From Bacteroidales bacterium (lineage in GTDB: Bacteria > Bacteroidota > Bacteroidia > Bacteroidales > UBA932): a stretch of 37,805 bases of DNA. Under the pieces are notes generated by a model. It was not told the DNA's origin. It saw only the letters and a list, made by a program, of their open reading frames with translations, and ran no database searches. Each line of letters opens with the position of its first letter. Position 1 is the stretch's first letter. Below are positions 1-8,198 of this stretch, in pieces. The position numbers and the translations under genes were made by a program. The stretch covers positions 1 through 37,805 of the forward strand of contig JAFZVU010000077.1 of the NCBI GenBank assembly GCA_017617655.1. The letters run 5' to 3'.

Positions 1-2
1 TA

Positions 3-143
3 ACCGCGCTGCTCTGCAATTTCGTGACTCTGCTGGGGGACGCATCAAGTCCCCTACCCCTCAACGCTGTTACGTCATTAATAGGAGCGCCGGTCATTAT
101 CTATGTGATAATGAACCGGCGCAACATGCATTATTTCAGCTAG
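3..143 (+). CDS. FecCD/BtuC-type ABC transporter permease, C-terminal fragment
   Basis: Only the last 46 residues lie in the window; the gene enters from the left edge. The fragment carries the typical end of a FecCD-family permease: a segment reading PLPLNAVTSLIGAPVIIYVI, which corresponds to the family's conserved 'P.G..TALIGAPFF..L' C-terminal stretch before the last membrane helix ends. Such permeases move iron-siderophore, haem or cobalamin across the inner membrane with a BtuD/FecE ATPase and a binding protein. A binding lipoprotein of the matching kind lies 2.8 kb away on the opposite strand (2986-4134). The stop codon TAG directly abuts the stop of the convergent M16 protease gene. 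Family is inferred from a short segment only; substrate is unknown. Confidence 0.72.
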   Translation, partial: TALLCNFVTLLGDASSPLPLNAVTSLIGAPVIIYVIMNRRNMHYFS

Positions 144-2957
144 TTACTCAGCGAAACCGTCCATGATGACGGTCTTGAAATTATTCTGTTTGAGGAGTTT
201 GCGGGTAGCTTTTGCAACATCAGCTGCAGTGATGCTCTCGACAACCTGCCTGTACTGAGTGTCAGCGTCGACGCCTGTTTCAATGTATTCTCTCAGTACT
301 GAGCTGAAGTAGGCATTGTTCCTCTGGTCCTCGATGTTGTTCTTGAGAAGGTATTCCTTAACCTTGGCCAGGTCGGTCTCTTTAGGACCGTTCTGCTGGA
401 ACTCGTCAAGAAGTTCGTGGATACGGGCGTTGAGATACTCATACTTGTCCGGGTCGGTCTGATAAACGATCTGAATAAGCTCTACAGGTTTCGGCCTGTC
501 ACTGAAGTCTGTAACAACCTGCACGCCGTAGGTTCCTCCCTCCTTCTCCCTGATTTCCTCGGTGAAGAGTATGTCGAGGCACTGGCCTGCCATTTCCATC
601 AACAGTTCGTTCTTAAGATTGTATTTAGCCTTGCCGGAAGCCAGCATTACAACTGTGGCCATCGGAGTCTCCATCTTCTTTGAGAAGACATTTTCCTTGC
701 GGCCCTTGACTATGTCAAGCTTGTTGTCCACGTATTTCTCGCGCTTGCTGGTAGTCGGCAGTGCGCCGAGATACTGAGCTACGAGCGGAAGCATGGTATC
801 CTCGTCGAAGTTTCCGGTGAAGATGAAGTTGAAGTCGGCTGCATCAGCGAAACGTTCGCGGGCTATCTGCATTATACGGCTATAGTCGATCTTGTCGACA
901 TCGGCGGCTTTCAGCCTGTGTGCACGCGGATGTCCGTTGTATAGGACTTTGGTCAGACTGTCCTGGAGAGCTGACATGGGCTGCATCTCCTGGTTCACCA
1001 ATGAAGCGTAGAGGCGGTTCTTGTATGAGAGGAATGCATCGTTGTCTTCGCGACGGTCGGTGAAGCAAAGGTAAACGAGCTGCAGCATGGTCTCGAAATC
1101 CTTGGGTGTTGAGCTTCCGGAGAGGGTTTCACCGAGATTAGAGATATTGGCATTTACGCTGACCTGCTTTCCGGCGAGGGCCTTGGTGAGGTCGGTAGCG
1201 CTGAAGTTGCCAAGACCGCCTACTGTGAACACCTCATTTGCGGCAGCCATATTGATAACGTCAGACTCGGGATAGAGCGACAAGCCACCGTTGCTGAAGG
1301 CGCGCATCTGGATCTGGTCGGCCTTGAAGTCGGTCGGTTTTACATAGAAGCCGACACCGTTTGAAAGGGTATATTTAGTATAGCCGAACTTGGCAGGTGC
1401 AGATTTAACGATGCTGCCGCCTACAGGAGGATTTGAAATAAGCGGTTCGTCAGAGACGTTGTCCTCGTAAGGAGCGATATCTTCAGCCTCGACGTCAGCA
1501 AGGGCTTTCATTACTTCCTGCTCGGAAGGTATGTCAAGACCTTCCTTGTCGGGAAGCATGCAGACAACTACCAGGTTGCCGTCTTCACCCATAAGCTGGG
1601 CTACGAGCTGGTTGACAGCCTCCACGGGAACGCTCGGGGCAAGCTGATTGATGAGGGCATACTCGTTCTCGATGCCGGGGATAGGCTCATTGTCGATGAA
1701 ATGGCGGACATACTCGTCGCAGTAGTTGATGCTCTTGGTCTTCTCCCTCTCGTTGTAGGCGTTTTCGAGCTGGGTGAGATATTCCTCTTTGGCACGCTCG
1801 TATTCTGATGCGGTGAAACCGTTGCGGGCGATACGGAGCATCTCGCGATAGACTGTCGTAAGACCCTTGAGAAGACCGTCATCAGCAGTGATGACAACAC
1901 CCATGTATGCTTTTTCTGTCTTGGAGATGAAAAAGTCGTCGTCCTGGATGGCAGCCTGCATGAAAGGCGGCTCAGGAAGCATCATAAGTTCATCGAGTCT
2001 CTGCTGGACCATGATGTCTGCCACTGTGAAGGCATAGTCCATCACAAGATATGTGAGGCTGCTCTTCATCTCGTCAGGGATGGGCTCGTGTTTCTTGAAG
2101 ATATAGGTCATAGCGTAAGGCTGTTCCTTGTCCTTGGCTATGGCGATGATGGGTTCAACGTTGTCTTCAACAGGAACATAGTAGCGCTCAGCCGGATTCA
2201 CAGGGGTAGCTATCGTGCCAAAGATCTCTTTGATCTTGGCTTCGATCTCGTCGACATTTATGTCACCGACGACTACGATACCCTGCTGGTCGGGACGGTA
2301 CCATTTCTCATAATAGTCGCGGATTGCCTGATAAGGGAAATTGTCGACTACTTCCATGGTGCCTATGGGCAGGCGGTATGCATACTTGTTGTTCGGGTAG
2401 ATCTTGGGAAGGATCTGCTCGTACATACGCATCTGGGCGTTCTGGCGGCTGCGCCACTCTTCGTGGATGACGCCGCGCTCCTTGTCGATATCCTCGCCTT
2501 CGAGAAGCAGGCCGTCAGCCCAGTCGTGGAGGATCCACAGGCAGGAGTCGATGGCGCCCGGAACAGTAACAGGCACGTTGTCGATGTTATAGACGGTTTC
2601 GTCGATAGACGTGTATGCGTTCAGGTCAGCTCCGAACTTCACACCGATAGATTCCAGATACTTGATGAGTCCGTTTCCGGGGAAATGCTCGGTGCCGTTG
2701 AAGCACATGTGCTCAAGGAAGTGAGCCAGACCGCGCTGGTTATCTTCTTCGAGGATTGAGCCCACTTTCTGGGCAATATAGAAATGAGCCTGATCTTTCG
2801 GCTCTTCGTTGTGACGGATGTAATAGGTAAGACCGTTATCCAGTTTGCCGATACGGACCTGCTGGTCTATCGGAATCTGGGGCATCTGCTGCTGGGCGGA
2901 TGCTGCCGGGGTCATGCACAATAAGAGTGCAGCGGCGAAAAGGATTCTTTTGATCAT
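144..2957 (-). CDS. M16 family zinc metalloprotease (PqqL-like), secreted
   Basis: A 937-residue pitrilysin-family peptidase with a cleavable signal peptide (hydrophobic residues 5-20, then ASAQQ). The inverted zinc motif HFLEH is at residues 79-83, and the third zinc ligand lies in the GVIHEEW segment near residue 166, so the N-terminal M16 domain appears catalytically complete. The rest is the usual tandem of one active and one inactive M16 half, with the second half starting near residue 540; total length fits PqqL-type enzymes. It probably degrades peptides in the periplasm. It is the last gene of a leftward unit, 28 bases after the binding lipoprotein, which may point to processing of an imported or host-derived peptide, though this is inference. 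Its stop meets the stop of the convergent permease with no spacer. Confidence 0.93.
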   Translation of the reverse strand: MIKRILFAAALLLCMTPAASAQQQMPQIPIDQQVRIGKLDNGLTYYIRHNEEPKDQAHFYIAQKVGSILEEDNQRGLAHFLEHMCFNGTEHFPGNGLIKYLESIGVKFGADLNAYTSIDETVYNIDNVPVTVPGAIDSCLWILHDWADGLLLEGEDIDKERGVIHEEWRSRQNAQMRMYEQILPKIYPNNKYAYRLPIGTMEVVDNFPYQAIRDYYEKWYRPDQQGIVVVGDINVDEIEAKIKEIFGTIATPVNPAERYYVPVEDNVEPIIAIAKDKEQPYAMTYIFKKHEPIPDEMKSSLTYLVMDYAFTVADIMVQQRLDELMMLPEPPFMQAAIQDDDFFISKTEKAYMGVVITADDGLLKGLTTVYREMLRIARNGFTASEYERAKEEYLTQLENAYNEREKTKSINYCDEYVRHFIDNEPIPGIENEYALINQLAPSVPVEAVNQLVAQLMGEDGNLVVVCMLPDKEGLDIPSEQEVMKALADVEAEDIAPYEDNVSDEPLISNPPVGGSIVKSAPAKFGYTKYTLSNGVGFYVKPTDFKADQIQMRAFSNGGLSLYPESDVINMAAANEVFTVGGLGNFSATDLTKALAGKQVSVNANISNLGETLSGSSTPKDFETMLQLVYLCFTDRREDNDAFLSYKNRLYASLVNQEMQPMSALQDSLTKVLYNGHPRAHRLKAADVDKIDYSRIMQIARERFADAADFNFIFTGNFDEDTMLPLVAQYLGALPTTSKREKYVDNKLDIVKGRKENVFSKKMETPMATVVMLASGKAKYNLKNELLMEMAGQCLDILFTEEIREKEGGTYGVQVVTDFSDRPKPVELIQIVYQTDPDKYEYLNARIHELLDEFQQNGPKETDLAKVKEYLLKNNIEDQRNNAYFSSVLREYIETGVDADTQYRQVVESITAADVAKATRKLLKQNNFKTVIMDGFAE

Positions 2958-2985
2958 TGTAAGTTATTTAGTTTAAACTGGTTAA

Positions 2986-4134
2986 TCATTGTTCCATCGG
3001 GAAGTAATACTTCGGCTGATGCCCCTTTAGCAAATCGGGGTGGTAAATGTACATCAAATCTGCAAGAATCTGGTCAGGATGGATTGTAATATCATCATAA
3101 TATGACGTGACCAGCGTGTTGCAGGTATATATCTTATGGTTCTTGAACGCGGCGAAGTTGGAGTACGGTTTATACTCACTGCGGAGGTCGGCGTAGGTCA
3201 TGGGTTTCTTCGTGCCGTATTTCAGCAGCCAGAAGTCGGCGTCGGCAGCCCTTTCAAACACCTGCTCGAAGGACAGCTGGATGCTGCCGGTTCCAGTAAG
3301 GTCCTTGAAAATGTAGTTCGCTCCTGCATCTGCATGGAAGATGGCCACATAGCTGCTTGCACCAGGAACGCCCCACAGAGCCCCATACTTGCGTTCCATT
3401 ATCACAGTGGGCTTCTCCCCTTCCGGTATGTCAGCCACAAGCGCCTTGAGGCTGTCATACTTGCTGCAGGTGGCGAAGAACAGAGAGTCGGCGCGGTCGC
3501 GGCAGCCGAACAGCAGGCCATAAAAGCGCACCCACTCGGTGCGACCCAGAGGATGGCCCTCCATGTAGTCGGCGGCCTCCACTATGGGCACTCCTATCTT
3601 CTCGGCATTGCCGTAGCCGCTATTTTCGAAGGGTGAAGCTATTATCACCTCAGTGTCCATGTCGATTATCTTCTCGATATTGGGTGCAGTGGACATCCCG
3701 AGGTCGGCTATCCGCCCGTCGGCCACCCTCGCGAGGATTTCCTCGGAAATGATGTATTCGGGTTCGCAGACCCCGCAGATGCGGTCTATGCAGCCCAGCT
3801 GCTCTGTCATCGCGGCATGAACTGAAGTATAGATGACCGCCCTTTCCACCGGCACGGGTATCACCACCGCGTTATCTCTGGCCTCGGCGGGTATTTCGAA
3901 TTTGCGGGAGCGCTTCTCCTTGTCGACCAGCACGTAGTTCTTGCGGACCTTCAGGGTGTCCCATGGGTCGCGGATGCTGACCACCTTGCAGTCGTCGTAG
4001 TATTTGATGGTAAAGCCGTGGGCATAATAGACGCTGTCCACTTTCAGCACAGAGGATTGATGCACGGCACCTCCCCCATTCCTGCATCCTGCAAGGAGCA
4101 GGATCAACACGGCAGCTGACAGAAGACGCTTCAT
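2986..4134 (-). CDS. ABC transporter substrate-binding lipoprotein (iron/cobalamin type)
   Basis: A 382-residue protein with a lipoprotein signal ending in LLAGC (Cys17). The N-terminal part has the Bacteroidota pattern YAHGFTIKYYDDCKVVSIRDPW, a beta-rich lead-in seen before class III (BtuF/FepB-like) binding domains. The two-lobed fold follows: an 'HAAMTEQLGCIDRICGV' stretch of the TroA-like family, then a long linking helix region, and a C-terminal lobe ending in HPDQILADLMYIYHP, a sequence typical of the family end. It should deliver a metal chelate such as siderophore-iron or cobalamin to a FecCD permease, a candidate being the one at the left edge. It starts four bases after the endonuclease-like gene, so the two are co-transcribed. 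Substrate cannot be told from sequence. Confidence 0.88.
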   Translation of the reverse strand: MKRLLSAAVLILLLAGCRNGGGAVHQSSVLKVDSVYYAHGFTIKYYDDCKVVSIRDPWDTLKVRKNYVLVDKEKRSRKFEIPAEARDNAVVIPVPVERAVIYTSVHAAMTEQLGCIDRICGVCEPEYIISEEILARVADGRIADLGMSTAPNIEKIIDMDTEVIIASPFENSGYGNAEKIGVPIVEAADYMEGHPLGRTEWVRFYGLLFGCRDRADSLFFATCSKYDSLKALVADIPEGEKPTVIMERKYGALWGVPGASSYVAIFHADAGANYIFKDLTGTGSIQLSFEQVFERAADADFWLLKYGTKKPMTYADLRSEYKPYSNFAAFKNHKIYTCNTLVTSYYDDITIHPDQILADLMYIYHPDLLKGHQPKYYFPMEQ

Positions 4135-4138
4135 CTGA

Positions 4139-4981
4139 CTAGTATTTGAGAACAGCCACTACGGGATAATGGTCGGAAATGAAAGGCTTGCCGGCATACT
4201 GGCGGTCAAGAGTCTCGAAAGACAGCGCCTTCGAGAAGTCGCTGTAGAAGATATAGTCTATGGCTTCCGAGGCATTGCCCCAGGCGTTGTATGAACCTTT
4301 GTCGTCAGTCTTCTTCGCAGTAGCCCTTGCTGACAGCATCTTGCCGTCAAGCGCAAGCAGACAAGCGTCGTCATCCTTCACGTTGAAGTCGCCTGTGAGA
4401 ACCATGGGCCAGCCTTCCTTGTTCATCTGGCCGATCCTGTCCACAATAAGTGCAAGACCGTTGCGGCGGGCATCCACTCCCACATGGTCCAGATGGGTGT
4501 TGACATAGTAAAGATGCCTCCTTCCGTCCTTGCTTTCAAGCAGACACCAGGTAGCTGTGCGGCGGCATGCGGCATCCCAGCCGAAAGAAACGGAATCCGG
4601 AGTCGGCGACAGCCAGTATGTTCCCCACTCCTTCAGATTGAACTTCTCCTTGTTGTAATAAATCTCCATGTGCTCGCCATCCTCTACTCCGTCGTCACGG
4701 CCTACGCCGATTGCACCATACTGCGGGCAGTTGTCCACCAGATACTTCACCTGGAAGTCGAAAGCTTCCTGGAGTCCGAAGATGTCGGGCTGCTGATCTT
4801 CGATCATCGCAACCGAAGCCTCCTTGCGCAGGTCCCATGAATTGTCGCCGTCATTGGCGACACCCATCCTGATGTTGTAAGAAATGACTTTGAGGGTCGA
4901 ATCCTTGCCCGAGCACGAGCTGAAAACCGGCGCTGCAAACATCAGCGCAAATACAGCCAGAAGCAGATATGTCTTTTTCAT
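4139..4981 (-). CDS. Endonuclease/exonuclease/phosphatase family lipoprotein
   Basis: A 280-residue protein with a lipoprotein-like signal (hydrophobic stretch then VFSSC, Cys23). The EEP fold motifs appear in order: SYNIRMG (Asn ligand), PDIFGLQEA (metal-binding Glu), NTHLDH, LTGDFN and a final SDHYPVVA. All catalytic residues expected of the Mg-dependent phosphoesterase superfamily are present. Exported Bacteroidota members of this family are usually annotated as hydrolases of unknown substrate, possibly nucleic acid or phospho-sugar/inositol esters, so the target is left open. It is the first gene of the leftward unit with the binding lipoprotein and M16 protease. The promoter should lie in the 63-base divergent gap shared with the flavodiiron gene; a near-match -7 box CATATTTG on this strand lies around 5004-5011. 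Confidence 0.9.
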   Translation of the reverse strand: MKKTYLLLAVFALMFAAPVFSSCSGKDSTLKVISYNIRMGVANDGDNSWDLRKEASVAMIEDQQPDIFGLQEAFDFQVKYLVDNCPQYGAIGVGRDDGVEDGEHMEIYYNKEKFNLKEWGTYWLSPTPDSVSFGWDAACRRTATWCLLESKDGRRHLYYVNTHLDHVGVDARRNGLALIVDRIGQMNKEGWPMVLTGDFNVKDDDACLLALDGKMLSARATAKKTDDKGSYNAWGNASEAIDYIFYSDFSKALSFETLDRQYAGKPFISDHYPVVAVLKY

Positions 4982-5013
4982 GAACCAAGAATCTAGATTA
5001 ACGCAAATATGAT

Positions 5014-5021
5014 TATTTTTG
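5014..5021 (+). promoter_or_regulatory. Bacteroidota -7 promoter box before the flavodiiron gene
   Basis: The octamer TATTTTTG fits the Bacteroidota -7 consensus TAnnTTTG and lies 23 bases before the ATG, which leaves a leader of about 17 bases. No good TTG box is seen at the -33 position. The same string followed by TGCTA occurs in the leader at 34085, upstream of another rightward gene. Confidence 0.5.
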
Positions 5022-5044
5022 TGCTAATAACATCATAGAAAGCA

Positions 5045-6217
5045 ATGAAAGATATCACCATAGGAAACGGCAGCGTGAAGTATATAGGCGTTGACGATCT
5101 CGACATAGACCTTTTTGAGAGCCAGTACATCGTTCCGGAAGGCATGGCATATAACTCCTACGTAATACTCGACGACAAGGTGGCCATCATGGACGGAGTC
5201 GACGGACGCAAGGCGGCCGAGTGGGAAGCGAAGCTCTACGAGAAGCTTGGCGAGCGCACTCCCGACTACATTGTAGTGCTCCACACCGAGCCTGACCACA
5301 GCGGCAGCATCGCCAGGGTGATGTCCACCTACCCCATGTGCCGATGCATCTGCTCTAACGCCGCCTCGAAGTTCATGCAGCAGTTCTATCCCGACCTTTC
5401 ATTCTCAGACCGCATCGACGTAGTCAAGGAAGGCGACACTATGCAGCTCGGAGCCCACACCCTGCGCTTCTTTGCAGCTCCGATGGTACACTGGCCGGAC
5501 GTGCTGGTGGCATACGAAGAGAGCGAGAAAATCCTGTTCTCAGCCGATGGCTTTGGCAAGTTCGGAGCCCTCAGCAAGACAGAAGACGAAGACTGGGACT
5601 GCGAGGCGCGTCGCTACTACATAAACATCTGCGGCAAGTTCGGCCCCCAGGTACAGGCCTTGCTGAAGAAACTTTCTGGTCTTGAAATAAGCACCATTTG
5701 CCCTCTCCACGGCCCGATTCTCGACAAGAACCTCGGCTATTACATAAATCTCTACGACACCTGGAGCTCATACCGCCCCGAGACGGAAGGAGTGTTTATC
5801 GCTTATGCTTCACTGCACGGCAATACTGCTGAAGCTGCACAATATCTCGCAGACAAGCTGGAAGCCAAAGGCGTGAAGATTGAGATAGCAGACCTTGCCC
5901 GCAGCGACCTCGCCGAGAACATCGAAGGCGCCTTCCGCTATGACCGCATCGTGCTGGCCGCAGCCACTTACGAGGCCGGCCTCCACCCTCTTATGTCCGA
6001 CTTCCTGCACCACCTCAAAGGCAAGGGCTTCTGCAACAGGAAAGTTGCATTGATAGAGAACGGCACCTGGGCACCCATGGCCGCCAAGGTCATGAAAGCC
6101 GAGCTGGAGCAGATGAAAGGCATTACGTTATATGACCGGGTGGTTACCATCCGCTCAGCCGTGACAAATGAGAACCTCCGCGAGCTTGACGCTCTGACGG
6201 TCGATCTTACAGCTTAA
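5045..6217 (+). CDS. Flavodiiron protein (FprA-type oxygen/NO reductase)
   Basis: A 390-residue cytoplasmic protein with a metallo-beta-lactamase-like domain (about 1-245) and a flavodoxin domain (about 249-390). Diiron ligands can be seen in the canonical spacing: H80-x-E82-x-D84-H85, H149, D168 and H222. The FMN-binding loop begins at YASLHGNTAE (254-263). There is no C-terminal rubredoxin domain, so this is a class A protein that needs an external electron donor. The family reduces O2 to water or NO to N2O and protects anaerobes. Together with the reverse rubrerythrin at 11838 it makes an oxygen/peroxide defence set within 7 kb. The gene stands alone on its strand and converges on the GH127 gene with a 9-base gap; no terminator hairpin is visible there. 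Confidence 0.95.
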   Translation: MKDITIGNGSVKYIGVDDLDIDLFESQYIVPEGMAYNSYVILDDKVAIMDGVDGRKAAEWEAKLYEKLGERTPDYIVVLHTEPDHSGSIARVMSTYPMCRCICSNAASKFMQQFYPDLSFSDRIDVVKEGDTMQLGAHTLRFFAAPMVHWPDVLVAYEESEKILFSADGFGKFGALSKTEDEDWDCEARRYYINICGKFGPQVQALLKKLSGLEISTICPLHGPILDKNLGYYINLYDTWSSYRPETEGVFIAYASLHGNTAEAAQYLADKLEAKGVKIEIADLARSDLAENIEGAFRYDRIVLAAATYEAGLHPLMSDFLHHLKGKGFCNRKVALIENGTWAPMAAKVMKAELEQMKGITLYDRVVTIRSAVTNENLRELDALTVDLTA

Positions 6218-6226
6218 GCAGCTACA

Positions 6227-8185
6227 TTACTCTTCCAGCCACACTTCCATATTGCCGGCGCCACGGTGGTTCCATGCGTAGTAAGGAATCAGCGACAGGC
6301 CGTCGGAAGCCTGTATTTCGGTAACCTTGAAGACCTTGCCGTCACCCTCGGTGTTGGTGATACCGTAGTCGGGAACCACCTGGAAGGTGCAGCCGCCCAC
6401 CGGAGTGGCATGGACGTCCTTGCCGGCATTGTCGGCCCACTCGGCGCAGTATACCAGCGGACCGCGCTCCACAGCCAGCTTGCCGCGGTCGTCTGCCACG
6501 TTCTCGTTGGCAGCCACTGTACGTACCGGCATATCGAAATGTACTGATACCACATCAGTGGGCTTCCAGTTGCGGGTCAGAGCCACATAACCGTCCTTCC
6601 CCACCTTGACGTTCTCCTGCTTGCCGTTGACAGAGACGCTCCATGAAGGAGTCAGGCCGTCGGCATATTCATAGAGGTCGCCGGGCACCACTTCGTTGCG
6701 GACCCATCCAGGGATGCGGACCTTCATGGTGAAACGACCAGCGTCGTTGCCGTCGACTTTGATTGTCACATCGCCGTTCCAGGGGTAGTCGGTCTTCTGT
6801 GATACTTTGACTGTTTTTCCGTCCAGCTCAACCTCGGCGCTGTTCTCGACGAAAAGGTTGACATAGAGGTCACGTCCCTTGACTCCATAGAAGTAGCCGG
6901 GAACAGAAGGAATGAAACGGCAGAGATTGCTCGGGCAGCATGCGCAGCCGAACCAGGGCTGACGGGTCATGGTCCTGCCGGAATTGAAGCGGTATATGCT
7001 GTCGGCCGAGAGCGGGTTCGGATAGAAGAACTTGCCGCCGTCAACGCTCATGCCACTGATAACGCCGTTGTAAAGGGTGCGCTCAAGGCAGTCGATGTAT
7101 TTGGCGTCGCCGTGGAGCATAAACATGCGCTGATTCAGATATACCTGAGCGATAGCTGCGCAAGTCTCGTTGTAGGCAGTCTTGTTGGGAAGCTCATAGT
7201 CAGCTCCGAAGGCCTCGCCGTTGTGGCGTGAACCCACACCGCCGGTTATGTAATACTTGCGCGTTACAATATTCTTCCAGATGGAATCTATTGCGTTTAC
7301 GTAATCCTTGTCGCCAGTAAGCGAAGCCACATCAGCCATTCCAGCATACATGTAACCTGCACGCACTGCGTGGCCCCAAGCCTCGCGCTGGTCGACGACG
7401 GGCAGGTCGCTCTGACTGTACTGGTCCTTGACGGCGGTCTTGCCGCGGTAATCGAGGAAGTATTTGGCCTGGTCGAGGTACTTCTTCTCCCCTGTCAGCA
7501 GATACAACCTCGCAAGAGCCATCTCGGCGATCTGATGGCCGGGAACAACTGTCTTCTGACCTTCTCCGGGACCGATTTCACGGATGATGCAGTCGGCGTA
7601 TTTCTTGGCTATGTCGAGGAACTTGGTGCTGCCTGTGGCCTGATAATGGGCGCATGCGGCGTCCACCATGTGGCCCAGGTTGTAGAACTCATGGCTGCCT
7701 CCTTCCACCTGTTCCCAGCGCTCGCTTCCCGACCATGAGTGAGGATGCTCGGGATTCATGGTACGGGCCGTGTATAGATAGCCGTCAGGCTCCTGGGCCG
7801 CAGCAACAATGTCAAGCACGCTGTCGATATAACTCTCGAGTTTCTTGTCGGGATATGTCTGCAGGATGTAGCTGGCGCCTTCTATGGTCTTGTAGACGTC
7901 AGTATCGTCGAAGGGAAAGGCGGTAGGCTTGTTCTCGGGCGACGGATGTGCTGCCAGCTCGAAGTTGCGGTAGCGGTCCTCAGATTCGCATTTGCTGAAA
8001 GCCAGAGGAATGGTAACCTCCCTGGCAGCCTTGAGCCTGTCGCCCCAGAAGCTGTTCTCAGCAATCTTGACGTCAGTGAAAGGAACCTGGGATACCTGAT
8101 AGGAAGCTGTGTTTTCAGCGGACTTGCCGCATGAAGAAAGTGCGATTGCGGCAATCATCACCGCTGCGAAATGGATGGATTTCAT
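6227..8185 (-). CDS. GH127 beta-L-arabinofuranosidase-like lipoprotein (DUF1680)
   Basis: With the ATG at 8185 the product has 652 residues; an in-frame TTG 24 bases upstream (8209) is less likely because the signal peptide fits the ATG. The signal ends in ALSSC, a lipobox. The Zn-Cys active site of GH127 is present: E340 and C342 in an NETCAAIAQ segment, and C416-C417 in GCACCPSN, almost the same numbering as characterised HypBA1 (E338, C340, C417, C418). The enzyme should release terminal beta-L-arabinofuranose from plant glycans such as hydroxyproline-linked arabinans, from the periplasm or cell surface. It is the last gene of a leftward run, 13 bases after the antiporter. A GH43 enzyme that may handle arabinan-type substrates lies at 14403. 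Exact linkage is inferred. Confidence 0.93.
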   Translation of the reverse strand: MKSIHFAAVMIAAIALSSCGKSAENTASYQVSQVPFTDVKIAENSFWGDRLKAAREVTIPLAFSKCESEDRYRNFELAAHPSPENKPTAFPFDDTDVYKTIEGASYILQTYPDKKLESYIDSVLDIVAAAQEPDGYLYTARTMNPEHPHSWSGSERWEQVEGGSHEFYNLGHMVDAACAHYQATGSTKFLDIAKKYADCIIREIGPGEGQKTVVPGHQIAEMALARLYLLTGEKKYLDQAKYFLDYRGKTAVKDQYSQSDLPVVDQREAWGHAVRAGYMYAGMADVASLTGDKDYVNAIDSIWKNIVTRKYYITGGVGSRHNGEAFGADYELPNKTAYNETCAAIAQVYLNQRMFMLHGDAKYIDCLERTLYNGVISGMSVDGGKFFYPNPLSADSIYRFNSGRTMTRQPWFGCACCPSNLCRFIPSVPGYFYGVKGRDLYVNLFVENSAEVELDGKTVKVSQKTDYPWNGDVTIKVDGNDAGRFTMKVRIPGWVRNEVVPGDLYEYADGLTPSWSVSVNGKQENVKVGKDGYVALTRNWKPTDVVSVHFDMPVRTVAANENVADDRGKLAVERGPLVYCAEWADNAGKDVHATPVGGCTFQVVPDYGITNTEGDGKVFKVTEIQASDGLSLIPYYAWNHRGAGNMEVWLEE

Positions 8186-8198
8186 ATTTGTTGTGGTA

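Noticed and set aside
2088-2759. Plus-strand frame of 223 codons inside the M16 gene
   Set aside because: Antisense shadow; the protease is complete with its HxxEH motif.
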